A stretch of DNA of 64,000 nucleotides from Chromatiales bacterium (GCA_020351875.1 CP070671.1:639203-703202); one strand, 5' to 3'. Shown: positions 38,014-46,605, numbered from the stretch's first letter. A program made the numbers and translations. The notes: a model not told the origin generated them from the letters alone.

Positions 38014-38110
38014 TCCGCGCGGCCCGGGATATCTGCCCTCCACGCCGGCCTTCGGCCGGCTTGACAGTTCCGGTCAGACATCCCGGTCCACGCGCTCACA
38101 CTGGTGGTGG
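38014..38110. repeat. Palindromic repeat, copy B
   Basis: 97-bp relative of copy A in direct orientation: GCGCGGCCCGGGAT (38017-38030) ... ATCCCGGTCCACGCGC (38080-38095) with the same inner GCCGGCC hairpin, and the same GGTGGTGG ending. Its outer arms are imperfect. It occupies part of the 541-base gap 37854-38394, which otherwise contains the fold-back element at 38155-38324 and no gene I can support. Confidence 0.75.
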
Positions 38111-38154
38111 CGGGGCGCTTTCCCGGCAAGAAATCTCCACCAACGCGAGCGGGT

Positions 38155-38324
38155 GGCCGGGCTACTGTGCGCGTCACAGTCAGCCGGCTTGCCGAGCAGC
38201 GCAGCGAGTGAGGGAACAGCCCGAAGGGGCCGCGCAGGGATGCGCGGCTCCGGGACCCCGATGCGAGTGAGCAGCGCAGGGCACCCGCAGGGCAAGCCGG
38301 CGTGACGCGCACAGTAGCCCGGCC
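38155..38324. repeat. 170-bp fold-back element with long inverted arms
   Basis: Left arm 38155-38177 (23 bases) is exactly complementary to 38302-38324; the next inner block 38183-38193 (GCCGGCTTGCC) is exactly complementary to 38291-38301, with a 5-base bulge (38178-38182) on the left only. The ~97-base interior holds GCCGCGCA-GGGA-TGCGCGGC (38229-38248) and repeated GAGCAGCGCAG and GCGAGTGAG boxes. It is likely a non-autonomous repeat or a structured RNA. No protein frame is credible. Confidence 0.75.
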
Positions 38325-38394
38325 GCCTGCGGGTTAACGGGGTCGCGCTGTCACTAACCTGTCGCCGTTTCGACGGGCCAGTTAGAGTAATGAG

Positions 38395-39660
38395 ATGGCG
38401 CAGACCCTGACCCAGAAGATTCTTGCGAAGGCCTCCAGGCAGGCCGCTGTGGCGGTCGGCGATATCGTCACGTGCCGGGTGGACCTGTGCCTGTTGCTGG
38501 ATTCGGGCGGGCCGCGGCGGATCTGGCCGCGCCTGAAGGAGCTGGGTACCGGCGTCTGGGATCCGGACAGGATCGTGCTGTGCACCGATCACTTCACGCC
38601 CGCCGTCGATGCCGAGTCGGCCGCGATCCTGAAGCTCACCCGCGACTTTGCCGCCGAGTTCGGCATCGAGCGTTTCTACGACATGCAGGGTATCGGTCAC
38701 GTGCTGCTCGCGGAGCAGGGCTGGCTGGAACCGGGGATGTTTGCGGTGGGCGGTGACTCGCATTCGAGCATGGGCGGTGCGTTCGGCTGCCTGATGATGG
38801 GCTTCGGTGCGATCGAGATGACGGGCGTGGCGGTGACCGGCGAGATCTGGATCCAGGTGCCGGACACGCTGCGCATCAACTGGAGCGGTGAGTTCGGTGC
38901 CGGCGTGGCGGCGAAGGACATCATGTTGTTCCTGTGTCGCGAAGTGGGTACGGACAACGCGTTTCGCGTGCTGGAGTTCGGTGGTGATACGGTTGCGGGT
39001 ATGTCGATGGCCGAACGCGGCGTGCTGTGCAACATGGCAGCCGAGCTCGGCGCCGAGACCGGTGTGGTGCCGGCCGACGACGCGACGCTGGCTGCGCTGC
39101 GCCTGGCGGGCCGCTCGCCGGCGGCCGATGCGCTCAACTGGCAGACGGATGCGGGCGCGGACTGTCTCGCGGTGCATGAGTTCGATGCGGCGAGCCTCGC
39201 ACCGCAGGTGGCCGCACCGCACTCGCCGGCCAACTCCGGTCCGGTGGTCGAGCACGCGGGCACGCCGATTGACCAGGCGTACATCGGTGCGTGCGTCGGT
39301 GCGAAGCTGGAAGATTTGCAGATGGTGGCCGCGATATTGAAGGGCCGCCGGGTAGCGAACGGCACGCGGCTGCTCGTTGCGCCCGCGTCACAGCGCGCCT
39401 ATCGCGAAGCGGCGGCCGACGGTACGCTGGCCGCGATCAGCGAAGCGGGCGCCTATCTGTTGCCCACCGGCTGCGGTGCCTGCGCGGCCCTCGGCGCCGG
39501 GATTCTCGCCGAAGACGAAGTGTGTATTTCGTCCACGAACCGCAACTTCCAGGGTCGCATGGGGGCGAACTCCGCGCAGGTCTATCTCGGCTCCCCGTAC
39601 ACGGTTGCCGCGTCGGCCGTGACTGGCCGCATTACGGATCCACGGGAACTGCTCGCATGA
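38395..39660 (+). CDS. Aconitase-family hydro-lyase, large subunit (3-isopropylmalate/dimethylmalate dehydratase-like)
   Basis: 421 residues, the size of LeuC/HacA/DmdA-type large subunits. GGDSHSSMGGAFG is the family's substrate-binding block. The three iron-sulfur cysteines appear in IGACVGAKLEDL and in TGCGAC. The usual CTNGR after the first cysteine is here CVGAK, so this is not a standard LeuC. TDHFTPA is the conserved early histidine region. The stop overlaps the small-subunit ATG (ATGA). With the lyase downstream, a role in dehydrating/hydrating a branched dicarboxylate such as 2,3-dimethylmalate is plausible; substrate unproved. Confidence 0.85.
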   Translation: MAQTLTQKILAKASRQAAVAVGDIVTCRVDLCLLLDSGGPRRIWPRLKELGTGVWDPDRIVLCTDHFTPAVDAESAAILKLTRDFAAEFGIERFYDMQGIGHVLLAEQGWLEPGMFAVGGDSHSSMGGAFGCLMMGFGAIEMTGVAVTGEIWIQVPDTLRINWSGEFGAGVAAKDIMLFLCREVGTDNAFRVLEFGGDTVAGMSMAERGVLCNMAAELGAETGVVPADDATLAALRLAGRSPAADALNWQTDAGADCLAVHEFDAASLAPQVAAPHSPANSGPVVEHAGTPIDQAYIGACVGAKLEDLQMVAAILKGRRVANGTRLLVAPASQRAYREAAADGTLAAISEAGAYLLPTGCGACAALGAGILAEDEVCISSTNRNFQGRMGANSAQVYLGSPYTVAASAVTGRITDPRELLA

Positions 39661-40169
39661 CAGCGGTGATCAGCGGTCGGGCCTGGGTCTTCGGCGACAA
39701 CGTGAATACCGACGTGATGGCGCCGGGGCTGTATTTCAAATCGCCGATGTCGGCAATGGCGAAGCACTGCATGGAGGCGGTGAACCCGGATTTTGCGAGC
39801 CAGGTGCAGCCGGGTGATATCGTGGTGGGCGGAAAGAACTTCGGCATCGGTTCGGCACGGGAGCAGGCGGCCATGGCCTTGCAGTACCTCGGCGTTGGCG
39901 CAGTGCTCGCACCGTCTTTCGGCCGGATCTTTTACCGCAATACCCTGAACTTCGGCATCCCGGCGCTGCGCTTGCCGGCGGACATGATCATCGAGGCGGG
40001 TGATCAGCTGCACGTGGAGCCGGAAACCGGCCGCATTCGGAATGAGAGCCGGGGTACCGCCTGCGCTGCGCCGGCGCTGCCGCCGCACCTGTTGCAGATG
40101 GTGACCGCCGGCGGCCTGATGCCCTACCTGAAAGCGCGACTGGCAAAGGAGAATCGAGATGGCCGCTGA
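39657..40169 (+). CDS. Aconitase-family hydro-lyase, small (swivel) subunit
   Basis: 170 residues. AWVFGDNVNTDVMAPGLYF at the start, GGKNFGIGSAREQAAMAL (the GSSRE-like substrate loop, here GSARE) and SFGRIFYRNTLNFGIP are the LeuD/HacB-type blocks. The ATG overlaps the large-subunit stop; the gene end overlaps the lyase by 11 bases. It closes the active site over the large subunit's 4Fe-4S cluster. Confidence 0.88.
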   Translation: MTAVISGRAWVFGDNVNTDVMAPGLYFKSPMSAMAKHCMEAVNPDFASQVQPGDIVVGGKNFGIGSAREQAAMALQYLGVGAVLAPSFGRIFYRNTLNFGIPALRLPADMIIEAGDQLHVEPETGRIRNESRGTACAAPALPPHLLQMVTAGGLMPYLKARLAKENRDGR

Positions 40170-41046
40170 CCACGCCCGCCGCCTGCGCGCCGCGCTCGCG
40201 GCCGATGACGTGCTGATCGCGCCGGGCTGTTACGACGGCCTGACCGCGTTGCTGATCGAGCAGGCGGGTTTCGCGTGTGCTTATCTCAGCGGGGCGAGCG
40301 TTGCCTTCACCCGCCTCGGGCGGCCGGATCTCGGCCTCACAACGTTGACCGAGGTCGCCGACACGGTGGCCTGCATTCGCGATCGCGTGGCACTGCCGCT
40401 GATCGTGGACGGCGACAATGGCTTCGGCAACGCGCTGAACGTGAAGCGCACGGTCAGGTTATTCGAGCGCATGGGTGCATCGGCGATTCAGCTGGAAGAC
40501 CAGCAGCTGCCGAAACGCTGCGGGCACCTGGAAGGCAAGAAGCTGATATCCGCCGACGAAATGTGCGGCAAGATTCGCGCGGCCCTGGATGCGCGGGCGG
40601 ATGATGCCACCGTGATCGTTGCGCGCACGGACGCCGTGGCGGTGGATGGACTCGACGCTGCGCTGGAACGTGCCGCGGCGTATGTGGCTGCAGGGGCGGA
40701 CGTGCTGTTCGTGGAATCGCCCGGCAATGTCGACCAGATGCGTCGAATCGGCAGCGAACTGGGCCAGCAGATCCCGTTGCTCGCCAACATGGTGGAGGGC
40801 GGCAAGACGCCACTCATACCCGCGCCGGAGCTCGGCGCGATGGGCTATCGCATCGTGATCCATCCGGGCGCGATGGTCCGCGTGCTGAGCCGCGCGGGCC
40901 AGCAATACCTGGCCGCACTGAAGCGCGACGGCACCACCGCGAAGATCCTCGACACGATGAACGACTTCAACCAGTTGAACGAGCTGATTGGTACCCAGGA
41001 ATTGTTAGCCGAAGCAGACGCTTATGACCCGGAGGCGCCAGATTAG
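40159..41046 (+). CDS. Isocitrate lyase/PEP mutase-family lyase (methylisocitrate or dimethylmalate lyase-like)
   Basis: 295 residues, PrpB-like barrel. PGCYDGLTALLIEQAGF, VDGDNGFGNALNVKRTV, IQLEDQQLPKRCGHLEGKKLI (KRCGH is the catalytic cysteine motif of true lyases) and VARTDAVAVDGLDAALERA are in family order. AAGGAGA precedes the ATG at 40159, inside the small-subunit gene. It would cleave the product of the dehydratase to pyruvate plus an acid (e.g. propionate from dimethylmalate, or succinate from methylisocitrate). The absence of prpC/prpD nearby argues against a plain methylcitrate cycle. Confidence 0.88.
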   Translation: MAADHARRLRAALAADDVLIAPGCYDGLTALLIEQAGFACAYLSGASVAFTRLGRPDLGLTTLTEVADTVACIRDRVALPLIVDGDNGFGNALNVKRTVRLFERMGASAIQLEDQQLPKRCGHLEGKKLISADEMCGKIRAALDARADDATVIVARTDAVAVDGLDAALERAAAYVAAGADVLFVESPGNVDQMRRIGSELGQQIPLLANMVEGGKTPLIPAPELGAMGYRIVIHPGAMVRVLSRAGQQYLAALKRDGTTAKILDTMNDFNQLNELIGTQELLAEADAYDPEAPD

Positions 41047-41333
41047 CGGGGCCTGAAGTACCCGCAACGGGGTGCTCAGCAGCCGGCCGGAGGCCGGTCT
41101 GTTGCAGCGGCCAATGGTGTCACGCCGCAGGACGGAAGCGGCTCAGCTGGGAGGCCGCGAAGCTAACAGGCTAGAGTAGCGTCTACGGGAAATTAACCTA
41201 GGGCTTACATCGGCTTAGCTTGTATTCCGTTGTAGCCGTGTCAGAATACTGACAGTTGTGCTTGGGGGCACAGCGTTTTTCGTTGTTGTTGCCGGCCGCG
41301 GCTCACGGTTGCCGCGGCGCGACGGAGTGCAGC
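41047..41333. other. Leader/intergenic region before the GGDEF-EAL gene
   Basis: 287 bases without a supported gene. It holds a GC-rich hairpin after the lyase gene (GCCGGCC-GGA-GGCCGGT, 41082-41098, no T run) and the inverted repeat GTCAG-AATA-CTGAC (41240-41253), with a weak TTGTAT/CAGAAT promoter pair overlapping it. I looked for a cyclic-di-GMP riboswitch and saw no matching core. Confidence 0.4.
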
Positions 41334-43985
41334 TTGGACCACACCTCGACCCTGACAGGTCTGCATCAGGCGCTGGGCGGCAGTCGCACGGCGGGCGGCC
41401 TCGACGTCGTGTACACGAAGCTGGCGGTGGACCTGCAGAACCTGTCCCCGGATGATCCGGCTGCCACGCTGAACCGCTGCGTGGAAACCCTGCGCGACGC
41501 GGTGCAATGCGACGCGGTGTGTTTCGTCCTGCTGGACGATACCGGCACCGAAGTCGAATCCGTGTACGCAGCCTGCGCCACTTTTTCACCGTGTAACCCG
41601 GCGGTGCTGCAGGGTATTGCCCTGGAAGAATTGCCGTGGTTGCAGTCGGGCCTCGAGCACCTGCGCCTGCAGGGCATTGCCGATACCGCCGCGCCGCGAC
41701 CGGGCCAGGAAATCGATGCGGCGCGCCTGGCGGAGCTGCGGATGGGCGCGTTCCTCGCAGTCGGTTTCCAGGCACGCAACCGACCGGCCGGGTTCCTCGC
41801 GTTGTGTTACGGCCAGCCACAGGCTGCCTGGAGCGCCGACCACCAGCTGTTGCTGAAATTGCTCGGCTCAAGCTTCGCCGCCGGCCTGAACCGGCTGCGC
41901 GACGAGTTCAGCCTGCGGCAGCTCGAGGAACGCGAGGAAATCATGATTCGCACGGCCAACGACGGCACGTGGGACTTCGATGCCATTAACAATGTGATGC
42001 TGTTCTCGCCGCGCTGGAAAGCCATCATGGGCTACACCGACGAGGCGCTCGCGGAGAGTCCGCCGGACTGGCGTCGCCTTGTGCACCCGGACGACCTGGC
42101 AAAGGTGCAGGCGAAATTGCGCGACCACCTGGCCGGCAAGCGGGAAATCTTTGAAAGCGTGCACCGCATGTGCCGCCGCGACGGCGAGTGGCGCTGGGTG
42201 CTGTGCCGGGCGAAGGGCCTGATGGATGAGCGCGGGCGGCTGCGGCGGCTGATCGGAGTCGAGACGGACATCACCGAGCAGAAGATCTACGAAGAGGCGC
42301 TCTTCCGCGAGAAAGAGAGTGCCCAGATCACGCTGCAGTCCATTGGTGACGGGGTCGTGACCACGGACCACGACTGCAACGTGGAATACCTGAACCCGGT
42401 GGCCGAGGAACTCACCGGCTGGCGCGTGGACGATGCCACGGGCCGGCCCATCGACGAAATCTTTCGCGGGTTCCACGAGGAAACCTGCGAACCACTGGAG
42501 AATCCGCTGGCCGTTGCGATTCGTCGCAACCGGTCCATCAAGTCAGTGCGGCCAACGCTGCTGATTCGCCGCGACGGCAATGAGATCTATATCGAGAGTA
42601 CCGCGTCACCGATACGTGACGACCGCGGTGACGTGACCGGCGGCGTGCTGGTGTTCCACGACGTGAGCGAAGCCCGGGAACTGAATCGCAAGCTCTCCTA
42701 CCACGCGAGCCACGACATCATGAAGGGACTGGTGAACCGTCGCGAGTACGAGAGCCGGCTGGAACGCGCGCTGAAAAGCGCGAAGGCGCGCGAGACCTCC
42801 TACGCGCTGTGCTACATCGACCTGGACCAGTTCAAGATCGTGAACGATTCCTGCGGGCACAGCGCGGGCGATGCGCTGCTGAGCCAGCTTGGCGCACTGC
42901 TGAAGGGCAAGATCCGCTGGCGCGATACGCTGGCTCGCCTGGGCGGCGACGAGTTCGGCCTGCTGCTGGAAAGCTGCAGCCTGGACGAGGCCGTGCGCAT
43001 GGCGGACAAGTTGCGCGAAGCGATTCGCGAGCACCGCTTCAGCTGGGACGACCGCAGCTTCCAGCTGGGCGCCAGTGTTGGCATCGTGCCGGTGTCGCCG
43101 GAGACCGAGGACGTCGCCGCCTTGCTGTCGGCTGCAGACAGCGCGTGCCAGGCGGCCAAGGAAGCCGGCCGTAACCGCATCTACAGCTACCAGGAAAACG
43201 ACATCGACCTGATGCGTCGCCGGCGCGAGATGCAATGGGCGGCCCGCATCAGTAATGCGTTGGAAGAAAATCGCTTCGAGCTGTTCCGGCAGACAATCCT
43301 GCCGCTGCAGGGGCAGGACGAGGGTGCACACTACGAGCTACTGCTGAGAATGCGCGACGAAAACGGCAAGCTGGTGTCACCGGAACTGTTCATTGCCGCC
43401 GCCGAACGTTATGGCATCACGCCGAACATCGACCGCTGGGTCGTGAACCAGGCGTTCCGCTGGCTGGTGTCGGAAGCCGACGAGCGCGAGCGGCTGAGCA
43501 TGTGTTCCATCAACCTCTCCGGGCAGAGCCTGACGGATGATGGCTTCCTGCCCTACGTCGTGGACCAGTTTCAGACCAGCGGGCTGGACGCGAGCAAGAT
43601 CTGTTTCGAGATCACGGAAACCGCGGCCATCGCAAGCTATGCGCAGGCGAGCCGGTTCATCAATGCGTTGAAAGAACTCGGCTGTAACTTCGCGCTGGAC
43701 GACTTCGGCACGGGTTTGTCCTCATTCGGCTACCTGAAGCACTTTCCCGTGGACATCCTGAAGATTGACGGCAGCTTCGTGAAGGAAATCCTGCACGATC
43801 CCATCGACCGGGAAATGGTGCGCTCGATCAACGAGATCGGTCACCTGACCGGGAAGCAGACCATCGCCGAGTTCGCGGAGAACGAAGAAATCATCACCAT
43901 GCTGAAGGGCATGGGCATCGACTACGCGCAGGGTTACGGCGTCGCCGAACCCCAGCGCGTGCGAATGGCCGCGGTTAACGCCTGA
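41334..43985 (+). CDS. GAF-PAS-PAS-GGDEF-EAL cyclic-di-GMP turnover protein
   Basis: About 883 residues. N-terminal GAF-like domain (~50-185), PAS/PAC (~205-320; WDFDAINNVMLFSPRWKAIMG ends in ...VETDITEQK), second PAS (~325-450), GGDEF (intact motif 537-541, product-inhibition site RWRD 528-531), then EAL with YELLLR in place of EAL, INLSGQS, EITETAA and LDDFGTGLSSFGYLK. Both activities may therefore be retained. No membrane helices, so soluble. The start is uncertain: TTG 41334 has GGAG (41324-41327) six bases upstream; an in-frame TTG at 41256 would add 26 non-conserved residues. It may feed into the pilus/surface lifestyle suggested by the pil operons. Confidence 0.9.
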   Translation: MDHTSTLTGLHQALGGSRTAGGLDVVYTKLAVDLQNLSPDDPAATLNRCVETLRDAVQCDAVCFVLLDDTGTEVESVYAACATFSPCNPAVLQGIALEELPWLQSGLEHLRLQGIADTAAPRPGQEIDAARLAELRMGAFLAVGFQARNRPAGFLALCYGQPQAAWSADHQLLLKLLGSSFAAGLNRLRDEFSLRQLEEREEIMIRTANDGTWDFDAINNVMLFSPRWKAIMGYTDEALAESPPDWRRLVHPDDLAKVQAKLRDHLAGKREIFESVHRMCRRDGEWRWVLCRAKGLMDERGRLRRLIGVETDITEQKIYEEALFREKESAQITLQSIGDGVVTTDHDCNVEYLNPVAEELTGWRVDDATGRPIDEIFRGFHEETCEPLENPLAVAIRRNRSIKSVRPTLLIRRDGNEIYIESTASPIRDDRGDVTGGVLVFHDVSEARELNRKLSYHASHDIMKGLVNRREYESRLERALKSAKARETSYALCYIDLDQFKIVNDSCGHSAGDALLSQLGALLKGKIRWRDTLARLGGDEFGLLLESCSLDEAVRMADKLREAIREHRFSWDDRSFQLGASVGIVPVSPETEDVAALLSAADSACQAAKEAGRNRIYSYQENDIDLMRRRREMQWAARISNALEENRFELFRQTILPLQGQDEGAHYELLLRMRDENGKLVSPELFIAAAERYGITPNIDRWVVNQAFRWLVSEADERERLSMCSINLSGQSLTDDGFLPYVVDQFQTSGLDASKICFEITETAAIASYAQASRFINALKELGCNFALDDFGTGLSSFGYLKHFPVDILKIDGSFVKEILHDPIDREMVRSINEIGHLTGKQTIAEFAENEEIITMLKGMGIDYAQGYGVAEPQRVRMAAVNA

Positions 43986-44012
43986 GCCGGACGTGGTGCC
44001 GCCAGGTACCGT

Positions 44013-44471
44013 TTACTCGCTCTTGTACTCCTCGTGGCAGCTCTTGCAGGCTTTGCCCAGTTTCGCAAAGGCCACCTTCGCGGCCGGTTCACCGTCGCCC
44101 GTGGCGGCGGTATAAGCCGTCGCGGCATCGATCATTGCCTGCGCCTTCGTGGCGAAGTCGTCGGGATTCTGCCAGACCGCGTCCAACGCTTCGGTCTTCA
44201 CACCGGTGCCCGACGTGTCGCGCTCGAATGCGTCACCGATCATGCCGCCCAGGGCTACCAGCCGCTGCCCCCGCGTTGCCGCCAGGTCCGCGTCGAACGG
44301 TTGTTGACCCCCGGACATCTCACCCAGTGGCGTGATGTTCCAGCCCATCAGCTCCATCAGCGCATGACGCACGTGGGCGGCTGCCTCGTCCGGGTTCTCG
44401 TCATCAGCCATACCCGCGGCGGGCAGCGAGAGGCAGACGGCAACAGCGACTATTCTCCAGGTCTTTGTCAT
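44013..44471 (-). CDS. Cytochrome c' (class II c-type cytochrome)
   Basis: 152 residues with signal peptide ending GMA/DDEN. Four-helix class II cytochrome with the haem motif CKSCH at 142-146 next to the C terminus, the defining position. VRHALMELMGWNITPLGEM at the N-terminal helix supplies the sixth-site region. Periplasmic; these proteins bind NO and may serve nitrosative protection or electron transfer. Faces the GGDEF-EAL gene tail to tail. Confidence 0.92.
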   Translation of the reverse strand: MTKTWRIVAVAVCLSLPAAGMADDENPDEAAAHVRHALMELMGWNITPLGEMSGGQQPFDADLAATRGQRLVALGGMIGDAFERDTSGTGVKTEALDAVWQNPDDFATKAQAMIDAATAYTAATGDGEPAAKVAFAKLGKACKSCHEEYKSE

Positions 44472-44576
44472 GCGTTAGTCTCCGTGGTTGGCGGGCGCAG
44501 GGGCGATAGTGTGGAGTGGGGTGCCGGGCTGTCAAACGCCGTTGCTGTGGCGTGCCCGGGCAGCGGACGTGGCGGT

Positions 44577-45140
44577 TCAGGGGAGTGTGGATTCCAGGAC
44601 CAGGCTAACCTCCACGGTGACGTCATTGCCGACCCACTCGGTATTGGTCCACTCTCCCTGGCCGACACCAAAATCCAGTCGCTGGAGCACGGTCTTGCCG
44701 ACAAAACTCAGTCGGCCGTCTTCCAGGCGCTCCAGGGTAAAGGCCAGCGCGATGGGTTGCGTCTGGTCCCGCAGGGTCAGCAGCGCGTCGGCCAGGTAGC
44801 CGGACTCGGCTGCCCGTATGCGTTCCGTGACGAACCGCGCGCTGGGCCAGCGCTCGACATGAAACCAGTCTGTGCCGCGCAGGTATTCATCGCGCTCGTC
44901 GTACAGCGAGTCCACCGAGTCCATGTCGATGGTGGCCTCGATGCGCGCGCGCGTGGGATCCGAAGGGTCCAGGTCGAACTCTGCGGTGAATGCCTTGAAA
45001 ACGCCTTCGAACGTGGCGCCCTGTTGCACCGCACTGAACTTCAGCGTGCTGTCAGCCGGCACCGGGACCCAGTTCTCGGCCACCACGCCCGTCGCGCACA
45101 GGACCGCGCCCAGCCACACCGCGAGACTTGTCTTGATCAT
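44577..45140 (-). CDS. YceI-family periplasmic lipocalin-like protein
   Basis: 187 residues; signal peptide ending VVA/ENWV. Mature start WVPVPADSTLKFSAVQQGATFEGVFKAF is the YceI pattern, with later RFVTERI and the final strand block EVSLVLESTLP. YceI proteins bind isoprenoid chains such as octaprenyl quinones. ATG at 45140 overlaps the cytochrome b561 stop by 4 bases; YceI plus b561 is a recurrent pair, suggesting quinone-linked redox in the inner membrane/periplasm. An open frame upstream of 45140 is rejected because it only shadows b561. Confidence 0.9.
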   Translation of the reverse strand: MIKTSLAVWLGAVLCATGVVAENWVPVPADSTLKFSAVQQGATFEGVFKAFTAEFDLDPSDPTRARIEATIDMDSVDSLYDERDEYLRGTDWFHVERWPSARFVTERIRAAESGYLADALLTLRDQTQPIALAFTLERLEDGRLSFVGKTVLQRLDFGVGQGEWTNTEWVGNDVTVEVSLVLESTLP

Positions 45141-45700
45141 CGTGTTTTTCCACCGAAGAGCCCGGGAAGCATCGCGCCCAGCACGCCGTCGCGCAAGACG
45201 AACTGGTGGTACAGGGCTGCACCAGCGTGCAGGGTGAACGCGGTGGCGAGCAGGTAGGCCAGCACACGGTGACTGAGCTCGAGCGCTTCGTGCAAGTCGC
45301 GGTCGGGCGCCACCAGGTCGGGCAGCGTGAACCAGCCGAACAGGCTGACCGGAAAGTTGGCAGCCGACGAACTGAGCCAGCCGGTCATGGGCATCGCGAA
45401 TACGACGAGGTACAAGACCCAGTGCGTCAACCTCGCCGCGCGCTGCTGGGTGCTGCTCAGCGTTGCGGGCAGCGGCGGCGGCGGATGGATCCACCGCCAT
45501 GCCAGGCGCACGGCCGACAGGCTGAATATCGTAATGCCGATGGACTTGTGCAGGGCGTAGCTGGCCAGTTTGTCGGGGCTCAGCGGCAGGTCGATCATGT
45601 AGTAGGCCAGTGGCACCTGGCACAGGATCAGGCCGGCGATCGTCCAGTGAAACAGCCGGGCGAGATTCGAGTACCGGCGGTCGGGTTGTTGGCCAGGCAT
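45137..45700 (-). CDS. Cytochrome b561 family membrane protein
   Basis: 187 residues with four helices and haem-ligand histidines in RLFHWTIAGL, YALHKSIG, LTHWVLYLVVFAMPMTGWL and LSHRVLAYLLATAFTLHAGAALYH. Inner-membrane di-haem b cytochrome, likely exchanging electrons between quinol and a periplasmic acceptor (also proposed for superoxide oxidation in the family). It starts 14 bases after nadC and overlaps yceI. Confidence 0.92.
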   Translation of the reverse strand: MPGQQPDRRYSNLARLFHWTIAGLILCQVPLAYYMIDLPLSPDKLASYALHKSIGITIFSLSAVRLAWRWIHPPPPLPATLSSTQQRAARLTHWVLYLVVFAMPMTGWLSSSAANFPVSLFGWFTLPDLVAPDRDLHEALELSHRVLAYLLATAFTLHAGAALYHQFVLRDGVLGAMLPGLFGGKTR

Positions 45701-45714
45701 GCGAGATTCAGGCG

Positions 45715-46572
45715 TCAGTCGGCAAACTGGAAGCGCATCGACAGATCGACCGCGCGCACGTGTTTCGTGATTGCGCCAACAGAAATGAAATCGACGCCGG
45801 TTTCGGCCACTGACCGGACGTTCGCCAGCGTGATGCCCCCGGATGCCTCGAGCTGCACGCCGGGTGCGATCGAGTTGCGTTTCTCGACCGCGTCGCGCAG
45901 CGTCTCCAGCGTGAAATTGTCGAGCAGCAGCCGGTCGGCGCCAGTCTGCAGCGCTTCCTCCATCTGCGCCAGCCGCTCGACTTCGATTTCTACGAATACC
46001 CCGGTGGCCCTGGCCTTGCTGGCGGCGGCACGGATGCTGCCGGCGGCGGCAATGTGGTTTTCCTTGACCAGGATCGCGTCATAAAGACCGATGCGGTGGT
46101 TGTCGGCGCCGCCACAGCGCACCGCGTATTTTTGTGCGAGCCGCAGTCCGGGTACGGTCTTGCGTGTATCGAGGATCCTGGCGCCGGTGCCCGCCACCGC
46201 GTCGACATACTCGCGCGCCGCCGTCGCGGTACCGGACAGCATCTGCAGGAAATTCAGCGCGGTGCGCTCGGCCGTCAGCAGGCCACGCGCCGCGCCGGTG
46301 ACCCGGCACAGCAGAGCATCGCTCGCCACCGACTGCGCCTCGGCAACCTGCCACTGCACCCGAATGGCCGGATCGACCTGGCCGAATACACGCTCCACCC
46401 AGGCTTGTCCGCAGATCACGGCGTTCTGGCGCGTCAAGATCGCCGCTTCGACTCGCTGTCCGGCGGGCACCAGGGCAGCCGTCAGGTCGCCGCTGCCCAC
46501 ATCCTCGCGCAACGCATGGCGCACCTGGTCATCGATGTCCGGCGGCAGTACAACGATGTCTGCATCAGGCAT
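45715..46572 (-). CDS. nadC: Nicotinate-nucleotide pyrophosphorylase (quinolinate phosphoribosyltransferase)
   Basis: Converts quinolinate and PRPP to nicotinate mononucleotide in NAD synthesis. 285 residues. ARILDTRKTVPGLRLAQKYAV and GGADNHRIGLYDAILVKENH are the substrate-binding blocks; VEIEVERLAQ and LLLDNF follow. ATG at 46572 has AGAGGGA upstream; a further-upstream in-frame start is non-conserved. Probably leads a nadC-b561-yceI transcript. Confidence 0.95.
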   Translation of the reverse strand: MPDADIVVLPPDIDDQVRHALREDVGSGDLTAALVPAGQRVEAAILTRQNAVICGQAWVERVFGQVDPAIRVQWQVAEAQSVASDALLCRVTGAARGLLTAERTALNFLQMLSGTATAAREYVDAVAGTGARILDTRKTVPGLRLAQKYAVRCGGADNHRIGLYDAILVKENHIAAAGSIRAAASKARATGVFVEIEVERLAQMEEALQTGADRLLLDNFTLETLRDAVEKRNSIAPGVQLEASGGITLANVRSVAETGVDFISVGAITKHVRAVDLSMRFQFAD

Positions 46573-46605
46573 TCGATCGATCCCTCTGGCACTGGCCCGG
46601 CATGC

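Noticed and set aside
35297-38110. Repeats A and B as integron attC sites around gene cassettes
   Set aside because: Size and palindromic shape fit, but there is no GTTRRRY/RYYYAAC core pair, no integrase gene in the window, and the arms are perfectly paired without the extrahelical bases attC needs.
41047-41333. Cyclic-di-GMP riboswitch in the leader of the GGDEF-EAL gene
   Set aside because: No recognisable GEMM core or tetraloop-receptor arrangement; only simple hairpins.
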